This document shows positions 11,001 through 16,738 of a DNA stretch of 16,821 nucleotides, in pieces (the stretch's first letter is position 1; each line of letters begins with the position of its first letter). The notes below the pieces were generated by a model, which saw only the letters and a program-made list of their open reading frames with translations, was not told the DNA's origin and ran no database searches. Both the position numbers and the translations under genes were made by a program. Source of the DNA: Stramenopiles sp. TOSAG23-3 (lineage: Eukaryota > Sar); assembly GCA_900128585.1 (NCBI GenBank), contig LT642477.1, positions 1 through 16,821 of the forward strand, written 5' to 3'.

Positions 11001-11277
11001 CAAAATTGGTCTTGGCGGCGAAACCGTGCATTCGTTGGGGCCATTGGCAGAGGAAGACAGTGGTCGTTTGTTTGAACTCCGATCAAACTACCAATGTCGT
11101 GAATGGCTTTCGCTTCAAAAGATTTCCAAACAGCGGCTAGGCCGGGTTGTCTACGAAAACTGCAAGGGCAACCCCACCAAGATTCTGGACTTTGCTCGGG
11201 ATATTGACGAGGACGGACTGAAATCGAAGTTTTCCTCCACTCCTACGAGCAAACCGGGTAGTGTAAAATTAATTTAA
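5032..11277 (+). CDS. Giant ARM-LRR-CHAT-NB-ARC (STAND-type) protein, NLR-like
   Basis: A single 2081-aa frame from ATG to TAA. Residues 1-120 are acidic then helical. Armadillo/HEAT-like helices span roughly 124-440, 545-700 and 784-870. A Ser-rich insert carries a Cys cluster (C491, C494, C499, C501). Residues 915-970 are a Ser/Pro linker. 1019-1195 is a globular region, possibly irregular LRR; 1200-1320 is disordered. LRRs occupy about 1333-1530 (LRWLDVSGNNLGDKGAAEL and related units). A CHAT domain (1603-1800) has the HFSGHG motif (H1677) and SAC motif (C1726), matching the His/Cys dyad of clan-CD proteases. An NB-ARC-like NTPase follows: FLGRN (1859-1863), Walker A GPSGTGKS (1883-1890), Walker B LLVLDQLD (D1957), ILFTSES, and CKGNP (2044-2048). 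It ends about 33 residues later, with no winged-helix or TPR/WD tail. Inferred role: intracellular sensing or scaffolding coupled to regulated proteolysis or cell death. No TM segment or signal peptide. Domain calls from motifs are strong; the biological role is inference. Confidence 0.92.
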   Translation: MSDSPQRVEAEGEEDEGTTGQLFDTLLASVPEVGMELQEMSREAELLESLPTVTEEDGLSGQLYADLQTKYDKLGSFIRRAGDKVESFGVNQLRLMLKVNDKVSNALNFHRKVQNKKEFVGKDHQTLLAMLREEDREGKFRAATELGRIALEPSKAAGILNGGGLPPLVYSFLDAFDRGWTNLQVAIGRTVTHLAFVTAPTLPVYSSSFGCEVEAVLQAVVYFQNSTLGRVDQQCVVAQALANLSYCNARGGMSETSARHFRHVATPIVLKLCARDLTSTDATSKIGNVVQTGELKVIGVEVGGQTDENEQEESTYLQVETRCWAYVAMVYVLFGNSWGDVTDNINSIVPRLYEGLEDRDEEVVRHAANCTANLCSSMSNEKGASDKSGGYFRGYMEAKIVSSGMLTALVQLATSTDSATRRHVASALSSLAENRQIRRQIVEAGGLQALASLASLSIPSDVVWGANADVAASPIEHKKITSIRRNSKTPCTVCGKNICSCIRKAMSAGSARSDSGSDDIRAANSGTAKLGTECEGSVALPPSQLRAMQESANSTATQLSVAIAMELLAKDELYGLEVRKMIVCTSAVHSLLALINVASASVRYHAMKALSHLSETVETHNTLVDYLDRLLRSVEISNQTSKSLATIIANIATSGNSSNDPAVKAYKARIVCSGNILPVILTLAQDGIDINKASIGDGDNVQEDNYKSQEAKELHKQAIRALSGYLDILYARNSEPETTADILAPPTPVLKRSASAPVPTSSERETRLTLDAVTSPVKGLTKPEFLDVLDILIVSLQSIHSDVRCEGYSALSHLAKEPKHHNKMVSLAGRYLISPLGADPLDHRLSECRKYIEATLVHLGFDPSSDIQLCQFDATLLENWHMINKRIKVQDKLEEKIRALLEDVWHHSPVPEPESETPPGQMTASEQERKGSPLQKSNSERSSFFSPSTSTSPPPQGKQANAHPRSESLLDVLFGTASSDLFQRTRRRSSTHETTSWNDYLRSNLAHDGSTLLPGLEKRALIEFVGYYPSLLQQRLLLFSPDRGPLDDFPHSRCIVMPKRDYYTFRYGDILQKTVERYYGIADIWSILFTRCDFSRRFAHHFCEALYRLPSVNFLTFYNSPNTPKPQAGEQFVQILSNLPPFVGWINFDNALHPEDLREMMIPLSRSGVSGIAIRNSNFSAVDMKPLFDILKHNTERPDVMASSKPIPARSGGGSIPAQPASPHNSTAPPSIMQVGSDGSVYPVEAPIRPGNGMSVVTSEGIVSDMVTSTAVAIERRGDTSPHMRPRKPSDPSPISPFASRDRKTTGDEAKVTMATIPPIMLENSFNLSGQNGVLRWLDVSGNNLGDKGAAELIGILAKYPSIVALDMSRNNIRNGHAFTKALCDDGSGLFDAKTSVLEALILSDNQLGARTCEIILKKLWHLACVKSEEEHGLLTLDLSMNVMQQACHSQAINDLILADGTLRDINFEACKLTKSCMEKLKVTITRNTTLHFLRLDGNEYDVKSMDNVHHILKENRMRWAQSVHQYDGKDEMETIPKARAFSGNDEPTAVATDGVVPASTGDSRGGKGVNDEARKPAGEQLLAVGKKKETDVTKEDDNNTLPILGVLFSAPLVYLDSVSGTIKPMSMLDFDLERMVVENVIRTSRRRIELMFEYASTKTLRNMVTLGYQALHFSGHGSPDSLAFEDDRGGLHIVPNRQLRSLCSAGSSASGKKHRGVKFVFVSACFSQSAGEAFVKAGIPHVVCVALNSDLLDRAAQTFTHAFYLSLAVGDTIQDAFDVGVEAVKAAPRMANPVNEGNKFLLLPPGGNHDVAIFSQAPKRAVKPKGLSRTYSGRQLTRTNSGSFGDYTKMLPSVPDNFLGRNVDMYIVMGYVKERRLVTILGPSGTGKSALAIATANYLDARQYFTDGVYFVRLDRVSAEGDQLESVILESLGYESTKRRRLVSAMKKKSILLVLDQLDSELAQSKSFRFLIHTLMDQTRTNILFTSESKIGLGGETVHSLGPLAEEDSGRLFELRSNYQCREWLSLQKISKQRLGRVVYENCKGNPTKILDFARDIDEDGLKSKFSSTPTSKPGSVKLI

Positions 11278-12426
11278 ATCAAACATTTAATCTCAACAAC
11301 TAGATTCTTATTAAAGTCCTTTTTTAGTTAATGTTTTAAAAACAAAATTATGGCTGTTATTTTAATCATATTTAATTTTAATTTACGTACTTGGAATCTA
11401 CGACCTGCCGTCGCCACAATCTTTATGTGGACTGTAGCGAGACACTGTCTTAAAGCATCAGCATCGGTACTTTGGCGGGCCCTGCTGAGGCACTGTTCAA
11501 GTTCAGCGCCGCGCCTACTCTCCTCAGCTGCAGCTGCAACATACCAAATTACTATAATCCATAACACACTTTCGGCAATAGCGAGTGCCACTCGTGTCTG
11601 AGATAACAATCCCAAGTGCCGGCGCCGATCCGAGTATCTCGCCCCATTGGCTCCGCCACTACTTACAGTCGAAGCGCCGAGCACGTTCTTGGCAAAGGCC
11701 AAAGAAATCGTGGAAGAAACGGCTCTGCTGCCGATGTGATTTTGTTTTTTATGCAGTTACATAAGACTGTCTTCTTTTGTATGTCCGAAGTGGTAGAAGA
11801 GGAGACGGGGGGCTTCGGCGGTAGGACGGACGACCTTAACGCTTGCCGTAGTATGGGATACTTGGTACTACTACATATTGGTTATTTTTTAATGCTATTT
11901 CATGGTTAATGCATCATATTGCCATGTTGTTTACCCTAGGTATAGGAATCATATAATCTAAGTTGTTCCTAACGCTAGACGACGACGACAACAGTATGGT
12001 GTGACCAAACGTGGCGCGTCAATTACGAGGAAATAAGTCTGTATCTTTTCTTATTATTACGGGACATCTTTGGATAGATACAACTAAGTCACTATTAGTA
12101 ACACTATTATTATAATTGTTTTTCTAAAAAAAAAGTCCGATGACGAAAGTAATATTAATATTGAATAGCAGCTACTTCACTTTTATTTTACAATCTACGC
12201 CGATTGAATAGGCGAATTTCGAAAACGATACAATTATCTGTACTTCTTGCGGTTGCAGGAAGGGAACCCGCGAATAATAGTTAGACCCAGTGCACACATT
12301 TATTGGTAACATACCCTGAATTGATGGATGGTTTCGGTCCAGTGCAAAACTTACTCAGCATAAAACTCATGTTTTTTCTCAGTGCTTTTCGTTCTGTCAA
12401 CCTTGTGATAATCTGTAGCAGAGATC
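11278..12426. other. Spacer between the large gene and the WW-domain gene
   Basis: This 1.15 kb spacer begins with an AT-rich 3' flank (ATTAAA at about 11310 might serve as a poly(A) signal). It then has a GC-richer island (about 11400-11730) holding an open minus-strand frame, described separately. The rest, about 11900-12426, is AT-rich and shows no convincing reading frame; it includes the leader of the gene starting at 12427. No repeats of note were seen. Confidence 0.5.
11328..11756 (-). CDS. Possible small single-pass membrane protein or exon, no ATG start
   Basis: On the minus strand the frame is open from after a stop at 11757-11759 to a TAA at 11328-11330. No ATG occurs before the last fifteen or so codons. 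The predicted peptide is protein-like: a Ser/Gly/Ala-rich start, a basic stretch (SDRRRH), one hydrophobic segment (SVLWIIVIWYVAAAA), then a charged helical part (ELEQCLSRARQSTDADALRQ). The DNA is distinctly GC-richer than its flanks, as real exons in this window are. The last ~20 codons become AT-rich and less convincing. It could be a 3' exon whose first exon lies to the right, a gene fragment, or a non-ATG artefact. No family recognised. Confidence 0.3.
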   Translation of the reverse strand: MHKKQNHIGSRAVSSTISLAFAKNVLGASTVSSGGANGARYSDRRRHLGLLSQTRVALAIAESVLWIIVIWYVAAAAEESRRGAELEQCLSRARQSTDADALRQCLATVHIKIVATAGRRFQVRKLKLNMIKITAIILFLKH

Positions 12427-14079
12427 ATGCTTGAGTCTGAAAATTATGGAGGAGAGTTCTGGGGTCGAAGAGAAGCTAACAACTCTTTGCCAAGACGGAG
12501 AAGGGGAAGTTATTGGAAACGAACTAAGGAAAAAAAGACTGCTCACTGGAAATGGACGAAAACTTTTAATTTTCTACTGGAGGAAATGATGATTGCTTCA
12601 GAAGGTGAGATTGTTCCACCTGATTCTGTTGTATTTTGGAAAGCTTGCTATGCAACAGTTGTTTTTCTTGTAGGCGCACTTGCTCTTGGGGTTGTTGCAG
12701 TATTCTTCTTTTGGACAAAGTTGGAAGTTGCAACAGAAACTATTGAAACCCCCACTTACGAGTGGTTCCAGACACGGGAAGATGTAGGGTTAATTTGTCC
12801 TTGTGTAGAAACTCAAATCCAACTGAAATCTTTTGTTTCTATGAAAGTGATTCCGTGGGAATCATGTGCATTGTACTCACAATTACTCACTGCCGTTGGT
12901 CAAGGCCTGCAGGCAAACCTTGAATCGACAGCAGCTTTCCTTCACATTGCAGAAAATTGTAAACAAGCAAAGAACTTTGCAGAACAAGATATGGTACTGA
13001 TGAGAAATTCATACATAGATTCTGTCGTTGCACTCACAAGCAAACAGTTAAAAACGCGCGTAGATATATTTGTGAATAGGACAAAGAATATTAGAGAGCA
13101 AGCATATTCACTTTCGTATCAACAGATTACTAGCAAAACGCTTTTAGATACACAACACGGATTCAAAAATGATGTGAGACTATTCAATCTTGGGAGAAAG
13201 GGTTGCCCAGATTGTACCATTAAATCGCCAAATGGAAACCCAGTTTTGGACGATTCGTTTTTCGTTGAAGGCAGTAATTCATCATGCTGTTACAATGATT
13301 ATAGCTGCATTATTAGTAGACCAAATTGGACAGAAGCTTGTGTTCGTATACTGACAAGGGGTGATACAAGCGTTTTTGGCGAGCAAGTAAGCAATTTGTT
13401 TAAATTCAGTGGATTTTGTACAAGATTAATTGTGCACCCTCGTCGACATTTAGTGGATGTACCATCGCGCTGTTCCGAATTTTTGTTTTTGCAAGAGTAT
13501 CCCACAAATGCATTAAACACACTGCTAGAGGTATATCTTCAGAAACCGACAGTCCCTATCAACAGTGAAACATTTGGCGAGGCCATATCCAAAGGAGAAT
13601 TGGCCCCTGTTAGTTATACTGTCGCAAATGAAGCATACTATGACACATGCAAACCATTAAAGTGTACGTATTTTGTGGAGGATTTTACTTCCAGAATGAT
13701 TCAATCCTTGGCACTGGCGTTCGCTCTTGTCATACCCGTAATGAATGCTATGAAAATCACTGTTGTTAAAGCATTCAATGCTATTCCAGACAGTTTTTTC
13801 TCTGAAAAAGTGCAAAGGGTCAGATCAAAAACAATCGAATTGGCAACAACCAAAAACCCGTTACAATCGGGCACACAGAGAAGGAGTACCGGAACAGTGG
13901 GAGCTGAAGAAACGGAAAATCCTGTCATAAAAAAGAGTTCAAAATTACAGCGTGCCTCAATTGTAACGCTGGAACACACAGACCAATGGCTAGAGTTAGT
14001 TGATGACGAAAGTTCCACGCCGTACTATCATAATGTACAAACTGGTGTGACGCAGTGGGAAAAACCCAAATGTTTTTGA
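12427..14079 (+). CDS. Two-TM surface protein with Cys-rich outer domain and cytosolic WW domain
   Basis: This 550-aa frame runs from ATG to TGA. Residues 1-55 are basic and Trp-rich. TM1 is about 73-95 (VVFLVGALALGVVAVFFFW). The region 98-420 is likely extracytoplasmic: it has a CPC motif (124-126), many further Cys, and N-glycosylation sequons N217, N284 and N300. TM2 is about 424-443. The tail ends in a WW domain with W521, the Y533-Y534 pair, W544 and P547; the two Trp are 23 residues apart as is usual, so it should bind Pro-rich peptides. The start of the outer domain (ICPC, then SF, then a later Cys) recalls a pattern I associate with large membrane-protein families of protists and rotifers; that is memory, not a search. 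Met54/Met55 are alternative starts. Codon use is clearly AT-richer than in the genes to the left. It may link an extracellular cue to a Pro-rich cytosolic partner. Confidence 0.85.
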   Translation: MLESENYGGEFWGRREANNSLPRRRRGSYWKRTKEKKTAHWKWTKTFNFLLEEMMIASEGEIVPPDSVVFWKACYATVVFLVGALALGVVAVFFFWTKLEVATETIETPTYEWFQTREDVGLICPCVETQIQLKSFVSMKVIPWESCALYSQLLTAVGQGLQANLESTAAFLHIAENCKQAKNFAEQDMVLMRNSYIDSVVALTSKQLKTRVDIFVNRTKNIREQAYSLSYQQITSKTLLDTQHGFKNDVRLFNLGRKGCPDCTIKSPNGNPVLDDSFFVEGSNSSCCYNDYSCIISRPNWTEACVRILTRGDTSVFGEQVSNLFKFSGFCTRLIVHPRRHLVDVPSRCSEFLFLQEYPTNALNTLLEVYLQKPTVPINSETFGEAISKGELAPVSYTVANEAYYDTCKPLKCTYFVEDFTSRMIQSLALAFALVIPVMNAMKITVVKAFNAIPDSFFSEKVQRVRSKTIELATTKNPLQSGTQRRSTGTVGAEETENPVIKKSSKLQRASIVTLEHTDQWLELVDDESSTPYYHNVQTGVTQWEKPKCF

Positions 14080-14354
14080 GCAGAGAATCTTTCCGCCAGA
14101 GAAAGAAAACCACCAGAAGTTCATATAATTTCCCACATCATGTCGTTCATTGTTACAAAAACAATGCTGTGGTGATATTAATTACTTTGGTGCTATGGGT
14201 GTGATACATAATGGTAAACAAATCTTTTAACTACGAGTGAAAATGTAAACTTGTACTAATTTACATACATGATTTGGCATGCAAGTCGAAGAAGACTTTT
14301 TTGGTTAAAAAAATATTAGTTTCTTCGTCATTTTATTTATTATTACCTGTTTAT

Positions 14355-14504
14355 TTACGACCCGCCGCCGCCACGAAACCGCAGCAGCCGGCGCCGCTGA
14401 TTCCCCACTTTCTCGTCCACCTCGTACCCCACAAACTGCCCGTCGCCTTTCAAGGTAAAAGTCCACTCCTTGTACACGAATGCCAACGGTTCCACGCGCC
14501 TACT
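14355..14504 (-). pseudogene. Isolated C-terminal coding fragment (gene relic or terminal exon)
   Basis: The minus strand has a 49-codon open frame between a TAG at 14505-14507 and a TAA at 14355-14357. Nearly every codon ends in G or C, in sharp contrast to the AT-rich flanks. The peptide is protein-like (for example EPLAFVYKEWTFTLKGDGQF, ending in Arg- and Gly-rich sequence). No ATG lies inside; the in-frame ATG at 14519 is cut off by the TAG four codons later. AATAAA on the minus strand (14350-14355) overlaps the stop codon, so it resembles a true gene 3' end. Only about 90 bp separate it from the neighbouring minus-strand gene, leaving little room for upstream exons, so a decayed gene is the best guess. 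CAG and TAG just before it could also be splice acceptors. Confidence 0.4.
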
Positions 14505-14562
14505 CTAGCTGAACAACATGGCAAATACACACGGAAGTAAAATATACTTGTTTATACGTAAG

Positions 14563-14568
14563 TTTATT
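14563..14568 (-). terminator. Candidate poly(A) signal of the propeller gene
   Basis: TTTATT on the plus strand reads AATAAA on the minus strand, 28 nt beyond the TAG stop at 14596. Position and orientation fit a poly(A) signal; in AT-rich DNA chance matches are common. Confidence 0.35.
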
Positions 14569-14595
14569 CTGTAAAAATGTTAAGAGTTTTTTAAC

Positions 14596-16086
14596 CTAGA
14601 AGACCAATATCATTACTGCTGCTGCGAAAGTAGGCAATAACCAGTATTGTACCGGACGAACGGCCCCGCTTAATAGATTGCCCTTTTTCACAGTTGTGTT
14701 GGCGTTGGTAGCAGATGTCGTTGAAGTGGAAGCTGCTGTAGTAGTTGAGGTGTTGCCTGCACTGGTGGTCGTGGTGTTGCCTCCGCTTGTCGTCGTATTA
14801 GGAGCTTCAGTCGAGGTCGTGGTGTTGCCTGCACTTGTTGTCGTCGTAATAGGAGTTTCGGTCGTCGTCGTAATAGGAGCTTCCGTCGTGGTCGTCGTAG
14901 TAGGAGCTTCTGTCGTGGTCGTCGTAGTAGTAGCTTCCGTCGTGGTCGTTGTTGGTTCTTGCGTTGTTGTGGCTGTAAGAAACGGGTTGTAGTAAAAGGT
15001 GGCGTAGCCTTCGTCACTATTCCACACTTGGGCACCTACCATAGCTGTATCTTCACTCAACGCTACTGAACCCCCAAAATTACTGCTTGTTTCTCGACCG
15101 TCAAATTCTTCTGTAGCAAACCACCCACTTGCATTACGCTGATAAAAAACTGCATAACCTGTACTAGACGACCAAGTCCATCCACCAAATAAAATAGTGT
15201 TGCCAGAAATTGCTATAGAACCTCCAAATTTACTGGATGTTCTTCCAATTATATGAGCTTTTTCCTGCCACCCACTTGCATCCCGCTCATAAATTTTAGC
15301 GTATCCTTTACTAGAACTCCACCCAATGCAACCAACAGCAACTATATCCCCATGAACTGCAACAGCAAAGCCGAAATAGTCCAAGGATGATACTCCCGGC
15401 CCAAGAATTTCTGTTTGTTGCCAAACGCTTGAGTTGCGCTCATAAATATAGGCACGACCTTTTCCTGAAGAATATTTCCAAGCACCTATGACAGCTGTAT
15501 CTCCATTAATTGCTACTGCATGGCCCAATTCTTCTGTTTCTGTTTGCAATCTGAGAGTCTCAAACCACCCACTGGCGTTACGCTCATAAAATTTTGCATA
15601 ACCTTGTCTACCATTCGACGGCCAATGGTTACCACCTGCAACTACAGTATTTCCGTCAACGGCAACAGAGTTTCCAAATCTGCTGTCTGATGTTTCCCCG
15701 TCAAACCTTGCAGCTTCGCTCCACCCAGAGGTATCACGCTCGTAGATTTTAATGTAACCTTTTTCGGTACTCCACTTACGAGCACCAACAACAAGTATGT
15801 CGCTGTCGACTGCAACAGAAACACCAAAGTTAACACCCGAGTCCCCTGTTAATTGTGCAGTCTGTGACCAGAGCGTCAAATTACTGGAATTACGTTCATA
15901 TATAGTCACTTCACCGTCTCCATAGTATCCGCCTATGGCTGCTGTATTACCATCAATCGCACACCTGCCAAAGTATTTGTTAGATGAGCCGCCATAAAAT
16001 GTAGTTTTACTTGTCCATGCTGGTTCACTGCGTTCAATGCAAGAACAGACAACTAGGAAAATTGCTAGAATGGTATTTGGTTTCAT
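14596..16086 (-). CDS. Secreted, GPI-anchored FG-GAP-type seven-repeat propeller with Thr-rich stalk
   Basis: The chosen ATG at 16086 gives 496 aa starting with a classical signal peptide (MKPNTILAIFLVVCSCIERS). The frame stays open 50 codons further upstream but without an ATG there, and that extension is AT-rich and would bury the signal peptide. Seven repeats of about 49-50 residues follow, each with an FGxSVAVxGDTxxVGA-like start and a GYAxxYERxxSGW-like middle. This is an FG-GAP/integrin-alpha-type beta-propeller, and seven blades is a closed ring. The acidic calcium-loop signature DxDxDG of many FG-GAP repeats is not apparent. NxS/T sequons recur in the blades. Residues about 371-465 are Thr/Ala/Ser-rich (TTTTTEAPTT type), a mucin-like O-glycosylated stalk. 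The last ~25 residues contain a small-residue site (LLSGA) then a hydrophobic end (YWLLPTFAAAVMILVF) with no basic tail, as for GPI anchoring. Likely a cell-surface or wall adhesion protein. Confidence 0.88.
   Translation of the reverse strand: MKPNTILAIFLVVCSCIERSEPAWTSKTTFYGGSSNKYFGRCAIDGNTAAIGGYYGDGEVTIYERNSSNLTLWSQTAQLTGDSGVNFGVSVAVDSDILVVGARKWSTEKGYIKIYERDTSGWSEAARFDGETSDSRFGNSVAVDGNTVVAGGNHWPSNGRQGYAKFYERNASGWFETLRLQTETEELGHAVAINGDTAVIGAWKYSSGKGRAYIYERNSSVWQQTEILGPGVSSLDYFGFAVAVHGDIVAVGCIGWSSSKGYAKIYERDASGWQEKAHIIGRTSSKFGGSIAISGNTILFGGWTWSSSTGYAVFYQRNASGWFATEEFDGRETSSNFGGSVALSEDTAMVGAQVWNSDEGYATFYYNPFLTATTTQEPTTTTTEATTTTTTTEAPTTTTTTEAPITTTTETPITTTTSAGNTTTSTEAPNTTTSGGNTTTTSAGNTSTTTAASTSTTSATNANTTVKKGNLLSGAVRPVQYWLLPTFAAAVMILVF
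14690..14975 (-). repeat. Thr-codon minisatellite encoding the stalk
   Basis: Imperfect units built from ACN triplets on the minus strand (GTCGTC/GTCGTAGTAGGAGCTTC on the plus strand) encode repeated TTTTTEAP and TTTSAGN motifs. The plus-strand Val-rich frame across this stretch is only its shadow. Copy number is likely variable between strains. Confidence 0.8.
14976..16010 (-). repeat. Seven diverged ~150 bp coding repeats (propeller blades)
   Basis: The protein shows seven successive blades of about 49-50 residues each, so the DNA is a diverged tandem repeat of about 150 bp. Recurrent plus-strand strings such as CCACCCACTTGC and CGCTCATAAAT mark corresponding points in several blades. Confidence 0.75.
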
Positions 16087-16253
16087 TATTGTCGAATGAT
16101 TCTTCGTTTGGTAAATATCCTTCCACTGGTAGCAAAACCACGTCCGTTTAAACTCTCTTTTTTTGGTTCGCAGGTGTTTTCTTGTAAACAGATAATGTTT
16201 ATTATTGTCATTATTATTTAAAACACTGTAAAACAACAGATATTAAGCAACAC

Positions 16254-16424
16254 TTAGGTACGTTTCGCGCCACCTTTTTTCTTTTCTATATCAATCAGTG
16301 CTACCTTTTTCTCTGAATAACCTTGTGTTCCAGAAAATATGTCAGGATCGATTTGCAAAGGAGAAACTGAGAAACTGGAAACTTGTCGACCCTCCGCCAA
16401 CACTGTTGCGTCGCTGTTGTTTGC
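16254..16424 (-). CDS. Exon-like 3' coding segment of an unidentified minus-strand gene
   Basis: The minus strand encodes 56 residues ending at TAA 16254-16256, with a protein-like sequence (SFSVSPLQIDPDIF, then a Lys-rich end). Directly upstream on the minus strand is a long T-run ending in AAAG, resembling a pyrimidine tract and 3' splice site. Further upstream, ATG at 16521 starts 11 codons (MEEGLGGAAAA), then GTGAAA at 16488 could be a 5' splice site. Joining these (intron 16424-16488, 65 nt) shifts the reading frame by one: the in-phase product then ends at a TAG at 16301-16303 (51 aa total), not at 16254. So either the exon pairing or the frame is wrong. There is no ATG for the 56-residue frame itself. 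Family unknown. Confidence 0.35.
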   Translation of the reverse strand, partial: ANNSDATVLAEGRQVSSFSVSPLQIDPDIFSGTQGYSEKKVALIDIEKKKGGAKRT

Positions 16425-16524
16425 TTTAAAAAAAAAATAGTAATGTAAAAAAAAAATTATCAAAGGACACTATTGCTTATTATTTCACTGCTGCTGCTGC
16501 TCCCCCTAGCCCCTCTTCCATTTT

Positions 16525-16738
16525 TTTACTTTTATGTTGGCAATATAATTTAGGTGTTTACCGGTACCGGTAGTCGCTTATACTAAGAGAGAATCCTCCC
16601 TTTTATATTTGTATCAAAAACAGACAGAAAATAGTCGTCTTCCTCCTCACTTTTATTATAATAGTATAGTAACAGCAATACACAAACTCCTCACAAAAAA
16701 AGGAGAAGCCCGTCCATCCCACCACAATCATACAGCAT
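16525..16738. promoter_or_regulatory. Possible divergent promoter spacer at right edge
   Basis: This AT-rich stretch separates the possible minus-strand start at 16521 from possible plus-strand starts at 16739/16758. It contains a perfect palindromic ACCGGTACCGGT (16560-16571). No reading frame is convincing here. Confidence 0.2.

Larger units (their letters stand above)
14080..14595. other. Convergent spacer between WW-domain and propeller genes
   Basis: This 516 bp region is AT-rich at both ends. In the middle is a GC-rich coding-like block at 14355-14504, listed separately. No other structure is evident in 14080-14340. Confidence 0.4.

Noticed and set aside
11616-11909. Plus-strand 97-codon frame in the spacer
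   Set aside because: It begins at GTG, its composition is irregular, and the opposite strand gives a more protein-like reading.
11502-14507. A shared 12-mer (CGCGCCTACTCT) in the GC islands near 11510 and 14496
   Set aside because: In about 17 kb read on both strands several 12-mer matches are expected by chance, and the flanks do not align further in a convincing way.
14274-14540. Plus-strand 88-codon frame across the GC island
   Set aside because: It begins at TTG and the codon third-position bias fits the minus-strand frame, not this one.
14678-14992. Plus-strand Val-rich frame of 104 codons
   Set aside because: It is the antisense shadow of the Thr-rich stalk repeat of the propeller gene.
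16087-16236. Fifty-codon N-terminal extension of the propeller protein
   Set aside because: It has no ATG, is AT-rich and Lys/Asn-rich, and would place the clear signal peptide in the interior.
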